Assembly: GCF_947499585.1 (NCBI RefSeq)
Contig: NZ_CANMOO010000002.1
Span: 744,001 to 808,000, forward strand
Origin: an uncultured Allomuricauda sp.
GTDB taxonomy: Bacteria; Bacteroidota; Bacteroidia; Flavobacteriales; Flavobacteriaceae
Reading direction: 5' to 3'
DNA: 64,000 bases
The notes under the pieces are model-generated. The model was not told the DNA's origin and searched no databases. It saw only the letters and a program-made list of their open reading frames with translations. Positions 16,967-25,170 of this stretch are shown here, one piece after another; the stretch's first letter is position 1, and every line of letters starts with the position of its first letter. Made by a program: the position numbers and the translations under genes.

Positions 16967-17836
16967 ATGGCAAAGGATAAGAAGAAAAGAAAAGAGATCA
17001 AACGCAAGCTGCTGCACAAGTATCGGCTGGTGATATTGAACGAAAACACCTTTGAGGAAAAGATTTCTTTTAAACTGAGCAGACTCAATGTATTTGTAAC
17101 AGGAACGCTGTTCATTATTGTTTTAATTGGCCTTACCACACTTATTATAGCTTTTTCGCCTTTAAGGGAATATATACCTGGATATTCATCTACAAGATTA
17201 AAAAGGCAAGCCACAGAACTTACGTATAAAACGGATTCGCTAGTCACGGTTTTAAATTATACCAATAGGTATTTAGACAATGTTCGTCTTGTTTTAAGAG
17301 GGGATATTGAAAATAATGAGGTTAATAGGGACTCGCTTTTTGAAAAATACAAACTTGACCCTTCCACGGTTGACCTGACACCTATCCGTGAAGACTTACT
17401 TTTAAGAGAAGAAGTGGATTTGGAAGACAAATACAATCTTTTTGAACGAAATATAGAAAACGTTGGCAGCTTGTTGTTTTCGCCAGTTAGCGGAACACTG
17501 TCCCAACCTTTTGACGCTAAGTCCAAACACTATGCTGTGGATGTTGTTGCACCCAAGGAAACCCCTGTGAAATCTATTGCTGACGGAACTGTTCTTTTTT
17601 CGGAATGGACCGCAGAAACAGGGTACGTTATCATTATTGAACACCAAGACAATCTTACTTCTGTTTACAAGCATAATGGCTCTTTGAGCAAATCGCAGGG
17701 AGATTTGGTAAGAGCGGGCGAGGTTATTGCCTCAATTGGGAATACTGGAGAGTTAACTACAGGACCACATTTGCATTTTGAACTTTGGAACAATGGAAAA
17801 CCTGTAAACCCTTTGAATTACATTGATTTTAAATAA
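16967..17836 (+). CDS. M23 family metallopeptidase (LytM domain), membrane anchored
   Basis: Protein of 289 aa from MAKDKKKRKEIKRKLL. A basic cytoplasmic N-terminus is followed by one transmembrane segment (about 40-62), a coiled-coil region and a C-terminal LytM/M23 domain with the zinc ligands in HYAVDVVAP (H...D) and GPHLHFELW (HxH). It acts in the periplasm as a peptidoglycan endopeptidase or as an activator of cell-wall hydrolases. The start is supported by the position of the -7 element. The GH3-family gene follows immediately (the stop codon is followed directly by ATG), so the two are cotranscribed. Confidence 0.92.
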   Translation: MAKDKKKRKEIKRKLLHKYRLVILNENTFEEKISFKLSRLNVFVTGTLFIIVLIGLTTLIIAFSPLREYIPGYSSTRLKRQATELTYKTDSLVTVLNYTNRYLDNVRLVLRGDIENNEVNRDSLFEKYKLDPSTVDLTPIREDLLLREEVDLEDKYNLFERNIENVGSLLFSPVSGTLSQPFDAKSKHYAVDVVAPKETPVKSIADGTVLFSEWTAETGYVIIIEHQDNLTSVYKHNGSLSKSQGDLVRAGEVIASIGNTGELTTGPHLHFELWNNGKPVNPLNYIDFK

Positions 17837-19333
17837 ATGTCCTTAAAGTCCTTTGCAGCAAAACTTTTTGCTAAAAACATTGTTCGGAAAACAGCTAAAT
17901 GGGCAAACGACCCCATACAGGCGCAACAAAAAACTTTTAAACATCTTATTTCTGCTGCAAAACAGACCGAATTCGGCAAAGACCACAGTTTTGACAAGAT
18001 TAAAACACACGCCGATTTTGTGGAAAAAGTTCCAGTTAGAGATTACGAGGAGTTAAAAGATTATGTAGAAAAGATAATTGAAGGGAATAGTAATGTTCTA
18101 TGGCCAGAAAGGCCCATTTATTTTGCCAAAACATCGGGCACTACCTCTGGAGCTAAATATATACCTATTACCAAAGAATCTATTAGACACCAAGTAGAAG
18201 CTTCCAGAAATGCAATCTTAACGTACATTTATGAGACTGGCAAGGCTGATTTTGTAGATGGAAAGATGATATTTCTTCAGGGAAGTCCTGTTTTGGAAGA
18301 AAAAGGAGGTATTAAATTAGGGCGTCTTTCCGGTATTTCTGCACATTATATACCTAACTATTTACAAAAAAACAGATTGCCAAGTTGGGAAACCAATTGT
18401 ATTGAAGATTGGGAAACCAAGGTAGAGAAGATAGTTGAGGAGACCAAAAATGAGGATATGACCGTAATTGCAGGAATACCATCTTGGGTCCAGATGTATT
18501 TTGAAAAACTTAATACCATATCTGGTAAAAAGGTTGGAGAGCTCTTTAGAAATTTCCAGCTATTTATCTACGGAGGAGTAAATTATGAGCCTTATAGAGC
18601 CAAATTCGAGAACCTGATTGGCAGAAAGGTAGATAGCATTGAACTTTTTCCGGCAAGCGAAGGGTTCTTTGCCTACCAAGACTCTCAAAATGAGGAAGGA
18701 ATGCTGTTACTTTTAAATTCAGGTATTTTCTATGAGTTTATAAAGGCGGATGAATTTTTTGCTGAAAACCCAAAACGATTAACTATAGCTGAGATTGAGC
18801 TAAATGTAGACTATGTCATGATTATCTCCACAGATGCCGGATTATGGGCATACAATCTAGGAGATACCATTCGGTTTATTTCATCAAAACCATATAGAGT
18901 TGTTGTTTCGGGAAGAATCAAGCATTTTATATCGGCCTTTGGGGAGCACGTTATTGCAAAAGAGGTTGAAGAGGCTGTAAAAATAGCTATAGAGCAAACG
19001 GACGCGTTGGTGAATGAATTTACAGTTGCTCCACAAACTTCGCCAGAAAACGGGGAGCTACCCTATCATGAATGGTTCATAGAATTTGAAAGAATTCCTT
19101 CGGACCTTTCTAAATTTTCTAGACTTATAGAGGAAAGTATGCAAAAACAAAACAGCTACTATTTGGATTTACTGGAAGGAAACATCTTGCAACCACTAAA
19201 AATCACCCGCATAAAACCTGGAGGCTTCCAAGGATATATGAGAACTATTGGGAAATTGGGAGGACAGAATAAAGTACAAAGATTATCTAATGACAGGAAA
19301 GTAGCAGAGGGGTTGACCGCATTTCAGATTTAG
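17837..19333 (+). CDS. GH3 auxin-responsive promoter family protein (acyl-adenylating enzyme)
   Basis: Protein of 498 aa of the GH3 superfamily, adenylate-forming enzymes related to plant GH3 acyl-acid amido synthetases. The ATP-binding motif reads YFAKTSGTTSGAKYIPIT (about 95-112); later motifs include ELFPASEGFFAYQ and the C-terminal GGFQGYMRTIGKLGGQNKVQRL. Members are common in Bacteroidota, but their acid and amine substrates are not known. Placement directly behind an M23 peptidase, without a gap, is noted; whether this reflects an envelope role is speculation. Confidence 0.9.
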   Translation: MSLKSFAAKLFAKNIVRKTAKWANDPIQAQQKTFKHLISAAKQTEFGKDHSFDKIKTHADFVEKVPVRDYEELKDYVEKIIEGNSNVLWPERPIYFAKTSGTTSGAKYIPITKESIRHQVEASRNAILTYIYETGKADFVDGKMIFLQGSPVLEEKGGIKLGRLSGISAHYIPNYLQKNRLPSWETNCIEDWETKVEKIVEETKNEDMTVIAGIPSWVQMYFEKLNTISGKKVGELFRNFQLFIYGGVNYEPYRAKFENLIGRKVDSIELFPASEGFFAYQDSQNEEGMLLLLNSGIFYEFIKADEFFAENPKRLTIAEIELNVDYVMIISTDAGLWAYNLGDTIRFISSKPYRVVVSGRIKHFISAFGEHVIAKEVEEAVKIAIEQTDALVNEFTVAPQTSPENGELPYHEWFIEFERIPSDLSKFSRLIEESMQKQNSYYLDLLEGNILQPLKITRIKPGGFQGYMRTIGKLGGQNKVQRLSNDRKVAEGLTAFQI

Positions 19334-19370
19334 ATAACGACCAACAGTTCTTCTTTAGTAGGATTTCATG

Positions 19371-19378
19371 TATTTTTG
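19371..19378 (+). promoter_or_regulatory. -7 promoter element for the DUF6909 gene
   Basis: TATTTTTG matches TAnnTTTG and ends 9 bp before the ATG at 19388, implying a very short leader. The upstream in-frame TTG at 19376 falls within the element, which argues against it as the start. Confidence 0.55.
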
Positions 19379-19387
19379 CCAGAACGT

Positions 19388-21076
19388 ATGATGGCAACCG
19401 AAGTAAAACAAACTACAAGAGCACAAGAATCTACTAATGCAATTGAGCGCTTATATATTACCATGCGTCATTTGCTTAATCGTGGATTTTACAAACCTTC
19501 AGGAGTATCAGGAAATGCTCTACGTACTGCACTGCTTTTGCTAAGACCAGAAATTTACGGATCTGTGGCAGAGGAAAAAGCAGAGCTTGATGGGCTTATT
19601 TATGTCTTGGAAAGATTGCCTGAAGGTATTGAAGAGTGTCGATTTATCAATCTAACCTCTGATGAAGGCTTTTCCAAATCCCATCTAAAAGCAATTGTAC
19701 CTCCAAAACGAAGAAGAAATTGTTATCGGATTGACGATGAACAAATGAATATTGAGATAACCCGAGGGAGAAGTGACATCTATGATATTCTTACCCACCT
19801 TACTTTTTTGTTCATAGAATCTGGAAAGATATGCGAACGTGTTTTGGTAGAAGACGGAACCGCCACAATAAGGGATTGGGATAAATTGGTCAATTTTGTT
19901 CAAAATGAAGAAAAGAGTGAAGCAGAGCGTGAAGTTGCACTCATACATGTTGCAAACATTCTTGGAAGAACTTTTGAGGAAGTTGTAGAAATTAAAAATA
20001 AGCTAAGCACATCAACGCAACCAGATCGCTTTTTAAACATCATTTTTTGGTTGGGCAAATTAGCTATAGAAGAAGAAACAACGGGTAATAAGCGTACAAT
20101 TACATTTAGCCCATTGCTTCGAGAAAGGTTGGGTCATCACATTCATGGCGAGCGCTGGGCAGCTCTAATCAAACAAACACTGAGCAATCACAAATTGTTG
20201 GACAGGCCTATCCATATAATAAGTGCAAATATGCACAGTGTTATGAACTCCCTATTTGCAAAGAAAGTTTTAGCAAAAGAATTTCCAGACACAAAGTCTT
20301 TGGATATCTATGAGGCGTTGAGTTCTTCAAAAAACAAGGGACTTAGAAAAAAAGTCATGGAAGTTGGAGAAAAGAATGGGATGATTTTTATTGATGACGA
20401 ATCTGGGGCAAACATTGATGTACAGATTTTTGATTCGGCAAAATTTGGAAAGAATACCTGTTGTTATGATTTCCAAAGTGACATTTCTGACGATGAAAAA
20501 CCCGTTATCTTTGTTATGGATTATGCATTTGGAGAGCAGGCTTATGAAACTATAGATGAACTTTTAAAGCCAATGGAGGGAGAAGTTCAAAAGAAATTTT
20601 TAAATGTGGATTCCATATCAGTAATGGGTAAAGCGGGTATTTTAGAAGGTGGAAAGGGAGATTTAATGATTCCGTCAGCGCATATTTTTGAAGGAACCGC
20701 GGATAATTACCCCTTTAAAAATGAGTTGTGCGCTTCGGACTTTGAAGGGCATGGGTTAGAGGTTTTAGAGGGAACTATGGTGACCGTTTTAGGAACATCA
20801 CTTCAGAATAAAGACATTCTTCGATTCTTTCATGAATCCACTTGGAATGTAATTGGACTGGAAATGGAAGGAGTGCACTACCAAAAGGCAATTCAATCTG
20901 CATCTAAAATCAGGAAGAGCATTAATAGAGATGTGAAAGTAAGGTATGCGTATTATGCATCAGACAATCCATTGGAGACTGGAAGCACTCTAGCTTCTGG
21001 AGGATTGGGAACAACAGGTGTAAAACCGACATATTTAATTACGGACAGGATTTTAAAACAAATATTCAATTCATAA
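19388..21076 (+). CDS. DUF6909 family protein (phosphorylase-like C-terminal part)
   Basis: Protein of 562 aa, starting MMATEVKQTTRAQES (ATG at 19388 or 19391). A conserved N-terminus IERLYITMRHLLNRGFYKPSG matches the Bacteroidota family I know as DUF6909. From about residue 380 the protein has VMGKAGILEGGKGDLMIPSA, a Gly-rich loop, and NVIGLEMEGVHYQ. The last resembles the ME-containing nucleoside-binding segment of the purine nucleoside phosphorylase superfamily. That suggests a nucleoside or nucleotide activity, but this is an inference from short motifs. The Wzz-like gene follows 1 bp after the stop codon. Confidence 0.75.
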   Translation: MMATEVKQTTRAQESTNAIERLYITMRHLLNRGFYKPSGVSGNALRTALLLLRPEIYGSVAEEKAELDGLIYVLERLPEGIEECRFINLTSDEGFSKSHLKAIVPPKRRRNCYRIDDEQMNIEITRGRSDIYDILTHLTFLFIESGKICERVLVEDGTATIRDWDKLVNFVQNEEKSEAEREVALIHVANILGRTFEEVVEIKNKLSTSTQPDRFLNIIFWLGKLAIEEETTGNKRTITFSPLLRERLGHHIHGERWAALIKQTLSNHKLLDRPIHIISANMHSVMNSLFAKKVLAKEFPDTKSLDIYEALSSSKNKGLRKKVMEVGEKNGMIFIDDESGANIDVQIFDSAKFGKNTCCYDFQSDISDDEKPVIFVMDYAFGEQAYETIDELLKPMEGEVQKKFLNVDSISVMGKAGILEGGKGDLMIPSAHIFEGTADNYPFKNELCASDFEGHGLEVLEGTMVTVLGTSLQNKDILRFFHESTWNVIGLEMEGVHYQKAIQSASKIRKSINRDVKVRYAYYASDNPLETGSTLASGGLGTTGVKPTYLITDRILKQIFNS

Positions 21077-21077
21077 A

Positions 21078-22076
21078 ATGGCAGACCAACCAGTAAATAA
21101 AGGCACTTCTGATGAAATAGATTTGGGACAATTGTTCCAAATGGTAGGTAAAGGGTTTAACAAAATAGGGATAGCATTCTTGAAGTTGTTTCTGTACTTA
21201 AAAAAGCACGCCATAATCTTGGGAATCCTTGTAGTTGTAGGCGTTGGCCTTGGATATGGCCTTAACCAGATTTCAAGAAAGAAGATGAAAATTGAGGTAA
21301 TTGTAAAACCTAATTTAGAAAGCAAGAACTATTTATATGATGTTGTTGCGGAGGTAGAAAGTAATATAAGAGCTAAGGATTCTGTCTTTTTTAAGAATAT
21401 TGGTGCGGATGTCACCAATTTAAGGGAGTTTAAAATTTCAATTGAACCCATAGAAGATGAGAAAAAAGAAGGAGGAGATTTGGAATATCTTGAACTCTTG
21501 GAAAAATTTCAAGCCAACGAAGAATTTTTGGATTTTATTAAATCTGAGCTTTCAAATAAATCTACATTAAATCATAGGATCATCTTTTTGTTCAAAAACC
21601 CATCTGAAGGCAAATTGTTTGCTCAAAAGGTTATGGAATACATAAACTCAAATGGGTATTTTAAGGAATTGGCAATCACTTCTAATCAAAATGCATTAGA
21701 AAGAATCAAAAGAAATGAAACATTTATCAAACAAATTGATGAATTGATTTCTATTTACTCCCAGAGCTTTAATAACCAAAGTAGCCAAACCATTGATGGA
21801 CGAATTGTTATGGACAATACTGAAAAGATTAATGTTACTGGTCTTTTTGCTCTAAAGAACCAACTTATTCAGGGCATAGAAAGAAAGAAAATTGAAGTTA
21901 AAGAGCAAAGAGAAGCAATCAACATTGTTAATTTTGGAAGGACACAACAAGTTATAAAACCTTTGTTTGGTGAAATTGTAGTTTTGATTCCTTTGATTTT
22001 TGTTTTTGCATTTTTTCTTTGGACATGTTTAGGTTATTTGAATAAGAAAGCTGTTGAATTATCCTCCGAGCAGTAA
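21078..22076 (+). CDS. Wzz/Wzc-type chain-length determinant-like membrane protein
   Basis: Protein of 332 aa with the two-transmembrane topology of Wzz polysaccharide co-polymerases: TM1 at about residues 46-66 (IILGILVVVGVGLGYGL), a large periplasmic domain with coiled-coil stretches, and TM2 at about 297-318. No kinase domain is attached. It is the first gene of the polysaccharide locus and likely sets chain length of the Wzy-made polymer in the inner membrane. The assignment rests on topology and context more than on identity. It starts 1 bp after the DUF6909 gene. Confidence 0.7.
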   Translation: MADQPVNKGTSDEIDLGQLFQMVGKGFNKIGIAFLKLFLYLKKHAIILGILVVVGVGLGYGLNQISRKKMKIEVIVKPNLESKNYLYDVVAEVESNIRAKDSVFFKNIGADVTNLREFKISIEPIEDEKKEGGDLEYLELLEKFQANEEFLDFIKSELSNKSTLNHRIIFLFKNPSEGKLFAQKVMEYINSNGYFKELAITSNQNALERIKRNETFIKQIDELISIYSQSFNNQSSQTIDGRIVMDNTEKINVTGLFALKNQLIQGIERKKIEVKEQREAINIVNFGRTQQVIKPLFGEIVVLIPLIFVFAFFLWTCLGYLNKKAVELSSEQ

Positions 22077-22106
22077 TTATAAACTTTTTAACAAAGTTAA
22101 ATTAAG

Positions 22107-22373
22107 ATGAGAACATTCTTGGAAGACAAAAATCATGATTTTTTCGCACATCAAACAGCCTTTGTGCATGAAGGCTGTAAAATTGACGAAGGAACTAATG
22201 TCAATTTGGCAGAAAACGGAGAATCCAATAATAAGGAATTGGCACTTGTACAGGAAAGAGATGTGCTTAGAGAAAAATGCGTTGCGTTAAATCAAGAGCG
22301 AGCAAATAAACCACTAATTTTAAATGTGATTAGTGATTTTCCAACAAGAGGTGTTGAGCAAAAGGGATTTTGA
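22107..22373 (+). pseudogene. Remnant of a left-handed beta-helix N-acetyltransferase (WlbB/WbpD-like), frame continued by unrelated sequence
   Basis: An 88-codon frame begins MRTFLEDKNHDFFAHQTAFV and then HEGCKIDEGTNV. The first 28 or so residues look like the start of hexapeptide-repeat acetyltransferases acting on UDP-amino sugars (pattern DFFxHxxAxVxExxKIGxGTxI). The hexapeptide repeats are missing; the rest (from LAENGESNNKEL) is not recognisable. After the stop, the other two frames continue with protein-like sequence for about 20 codons, which points to indels. Best read as a decayed gene from an earlier version of the polysaccharide locus, though a small real gene cannot be excluded. 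Confidence 0.5.
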
Positions 22374-22814
22374 AGGAGCTGGGGTTTTTTGGACCAAATG
22401 TGGCAATAAGATTTGTTCTTAATTAGCTAAATTATATATACTATAATTTAGCTAACCTTAAGGATATGTATAATTTTAAAAATTCAAAAGACACTGAAAA
22501 ATTACCTAAAAAAATGATTATTAGAAGGAGACATTGTTGACGAGAATTTTCTTGAAAATATTGTTGTACGATTAATTTTAATTTGATAATATATTTGACC
22601 GCTGAATCCACAAACTGGTACGATTTTACTGTTACTATTTTTTTATTTAGGTAGTTTGAGAGTAAGGTATTATCCATTAAATCAGAAACCTGCCTGATAC
22701 TAAAGGAAGACCTTAAATTCAGTGTTGCGGATAAATCCAAGTTAAAAAGTAATCTAAGCATTTCTATTTCACATTTGAGAGAAAGTTTAGCAAAATGAGT
22801 AAACAGAATAGCAA
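22374..22814. other. Intergenic stretch with AT-rich hairpin and an unassigned minus-strand frame
   Basis: 441 bp between the acetyltransferase remnant and the aldolase gene. It contains a perfect 14-bp inverted repeat (22423-22455). A minus-strand frame covers most of it (22441-22857, 138 codons), including a segment beginning MLRLLFNLDLSATLN. I do not recognise this frame; it overlaps the start of the aldolase gene, so it is not called as a gene. Very low GC suggests decay after recombination. Confidence 0.45.
22423..22455. repeat. Perfect 14-bp inverted repeat, hairpin
   Basis: TTAGCTAAATTATA and its exact reverse complement are separated by 5 bases (TATAC). No T-run follows on either strand, so it is not a classical terminator. 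It could be a weak bidirectional terminator or the scar of a rearrangement. Confidence 0.6.
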
Positions 22815-23645
22815 GTGAAAAATAAATTAAAAACAGCATTATCAGGGTTAAAGGCAAAAAACAAATCTACTTTTGCTTTTAATCTTCAGAATCTTTATCA
22901 GCTTGAAGCTTGTGCGACTGTTGCAAAAAAAGGAGAAGTTCCAATAATAATCCAATTTTCCGAAAGGTTTTTAAGATTTCTAGATGATAAATATGGTATA
23001 GATTATATACTTCAAAAATATCGTAGCGACTATACTTATTTCCATCTAGATCACTGTATTGATTTAGAGTTCATAAAGTACTGTGTAGACTCCGGTTTTG
23101 ATTCTGTTATGTATGACGGTTCTGCTTTTGCCATTGATGAAAACATTAAAAATACTTTAATTATAAAGGAATATGCTGAAAAAGTAGGTTGCTTGGTAGA
23201 AGGCGAGCTAGGTAAAGTTTCAGGAGTTGAAGATGGGTTTGGCGAAGAAGGTTCTTCATATGCCGAAATATTGGAAATTATAAGGTATGTAAAAGAAACC
23301 AAAATAGATTTAATGGCTTTAGGCATAGGCAATGCCCATGGATTTTATGAAAATCTTGACGGTATTGATATTTCTATTTTAAAGGATGCTAGCAATCAAC
23401 TTGAGGCAAATCAATTATTCGTTTTACATGGAGGTACGGGACTTCCAGAAAATGTTATTAGGGAGGCCATATCCTTTGGGGTAGTTAAAATTAATATTTC
23501 TACACAATTAAAAAAGGAAACAATGGACCTTGTAAAGGAATTTGCCAATAATAACAAACTATATAATGAAATCTATTACCATGAGAATATGGTGGAAGGC
23601 CTATCAAAATTATTTAAAAATTATTTACATAAATATACGCTCTAA
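22815..23645 (+). CDS. Class II fructose-bisphosphate aldolase family protein (ketose-phosphate aldolase)
   Basis: Zinc-dependent aldolase of 276 aa. Class II residues are intact: FHLDH (catalytic Asp79, zinc His80), VEGELGKVSG (Glu131), GIGNAHG (His175) and LHGGTGL (His205), followed by the phosphate-site-like KINIST. It is shorter than housekeeping FbaA and closer in size to GatY/KbaY-type enzymes, which join dihydroxyacetone phosphate to small aldehydes. The start codon is GTG at 22815. It is the first gene of a cassette with an FGGY kinase, an iron alcohol dehydrogenase and a nucleotidyltransferase (gaps of 5, 2 and -1 bp). A role in making an activated polyol or ketose for the polysaccharide is inferred. 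Confidence 0.88.
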   Translation: MKNKLKTALSGLKAKNKSTFAFNLQNLYQLEACATVAKKGEVPIIIQFSERFLRFLDDKYGIDYILQKYRSDYTYFHLDHCIDLEFIKYCVDSGFDSVMYDGSAFAIDENIKNTLIIKEYAEKVGCLVEGELGKVSGVEDGFGEEGSSYAEILEIIRYVKETKIDLMALGIGNAHGFYENLDGIDISILKDASNQLEANQLFVLHGGTGLPENVIREAISFGVVKINISTQLKKETMDLVKEFANNNKLYNEIYYHENMVEGLSKLFKNYLHKYTL

Positions 23646-23650
23646 AAAAT

Positions 23651-25168
23651 ATGTACTTAATAGTTAACTTAGGACTTAAGTCCATTCGAGGAATTGTTTT
23701 CAACGAAGAAGGGATGCAAGTCTACGTAACTTCTAAACCAGTATTCTCTAAGCTTCTTGACAATAGAGTAGAGCAAGACGCAACGGAATGGAACTCTAAA
23801 TTAGAGAGTATTTTGCAAGAAATATCCTCCATAGATTATTTAAAGGATAAAATTCAATATATTACATCCACTACAAGCTCTTCCTGTGTTTATGGAATGA
23901 ACGCGGAAGGAGATGCTGTCACTAAAGTAATGATGGTCTCTGATAAAAGGGCTTTTTCCGAAGCTGAATATGTTGAGAAAGTATTAAGACAAAAAACAAC
24001 AATTCATGACCTTAAATGCCCTACTTCTTCTATAATACCCAAGGCTTTATGGTTTAAAAAGAATAAACCAGAAGTTTTTGAAAAAGCAAAATACTGGATG
24101 GGTGCGGGAGAATTCCTTAATTATTACTTTACAAATGAGGTTTTTACTGATTCTCTAAATGCCAGTAAAGGGCTTTATCACGATGGCACATACCTGCAAG
24201 AAGTTCTTTCGGAAGTAGATTTGGATAAATCATCCTTGCCACCAGTCAAAGAAGTTGGCTTTTCTTTTGGCCTATCTAAGAACATAGTGGACAAGTATGG
24301 TTTTAATAGTAAATGCAAGTATATTCTAACTACATATGATGCTATTTGTGCAGTAATTGGTTCTTTTGATGGAGACTCAAAGACAGCTTGTGATGTTTCG
24401 GGCACGGTGACTTCAGTGAGGGTATTGTCCAAGATAGGATTGACAACTAAGTCTGGGCCAATTCTTTCTCAAAAATTGGGTAATTACGACAATTATTTGA
24501 TAGGAGCCTCGAATAACTTGGGCGGGGGAATAATAGAATGGCTCAAACAAGCATTTTACGACGAAAACGACAAGAACGTCTATTATATTATGGAGAATAA
24601 TGCCCATCAGGTTTCAATGGGGGCACATGGCATTGTTTTTCTTCCTTATATGCTTGGGGAAAGAGCACCTTTTAAGAGTTCAAACGCTAGAGGAACATTT
24701 TTTGGAATAGACAGAGCAAGTTCTATTAAAGAGTTTTCAAGGGCAGTTTTTGAATCTACGGCATATGTGTCGAATGATTTATTACAACTAATAGTAGATA
24801 ATGGCATTGAAGTTGACTCTATGTCCGTTAGTGGAGGGTTGGCCAGATTTGATCTTATAAACCAGATTAAAGCAGATGTTACGAATAAAAGGATAAAAGT
24901 CATCGAAAATTTTGAAAGCACTTCTGTCGGAGCGTTTATTTTACTGTTAGTCAGTCTTAATAAGTTTAGTTCTGTCGAAGAAGCGGCCTCATCCATTATT
25001 AGAGTTAGAAAGATCATTAACCCTTCTGAAGCTAACCATAAAATTTACAGAGAGTTTTTCGAATTCTATAAAAACCTAAACGGGCAGCTTCTCCCTATGT
25101 ATAATGAGCATTTAAAAATAAGGGAGAAAGTACGTTCTTTCTCTTCTGAAACCATTAGTAATCTATAA
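23651..25168 (+). CDS. FGGY-family carbohydrate kinase
   Basis: Protein of 505 aa, a typical size for xylulose/glycerol kinase relatives. The N-terminal domain has the beta-hairpin LIVNLGLKSIRGIVFNEEG, with the more usual Asp of D-x-G-T-x-S replaced by Asn. The C-terminal FGGY domain shows DVSGTVTSV, LGGGIIEWL, LPYMLGERAPF, GTFFGID and SVSGGLARFDLINQIKADV. It phosphorylates a sugar or polyol in the cytoplasm; which one cannot be told. Its position between an aldolase and an iron alcohol dehydrogenase in a polysaccharide locus suggests it provides a polyol or ketose phosphate for nucleotidyl transfer. Confidence 0.9.
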   Translation: MYLIVNLGLKSIRGIVFNEEGMQVYVTSKPVFSKLLDNRVEQDATEWNSKLESILQEISSIDYLKDKIQYITSTTSSSCVYGMNAEGDAVTKVMMVSDKRAFSEAEYVEKVLRQKTTIHDLKCPTSSIIPKALWFKKNKPEVFEKAKYWMGAGEFLNYYFTNEVFTDSLNASKGLYHDGTYLQEVLSEVDLDKSSLPPVKEVGFSFGLSKNIVDKYGFNSKCKYILTTYDAICAVIGSFDGDSKTACDVSGTVTSVRVLSKIGLTTKSGPILSQKLGNYDNYLIGASNNLGGGIIEWLKQAFYDENDKNVYYIMENNAHQVSMGAHGIVFLPYMLGERAPFKSSNARGTFFGIDRASSIKEFSRAVFESTAYVSNDLLQLIVDNGIEVDSMSVSGGLARFDLINQIKADVTNKRIKVIENFESTSVGAFILLLVSLNKFSSVEEAASSIIRVRKIINPSEANHKIYREFFEFYKNLNGQLLPMYNEHLKIREKVRSFSSETISNL

Positions 25169-25170
25169 TC

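Noticed and set aside
22441..22857. Minus-strand 138-codon frame as a gene
   Set aside because: It overlaps the aldolase start, has no recognisable domain and lies in very AT-rich DNA; kept only as an open question in the findings.
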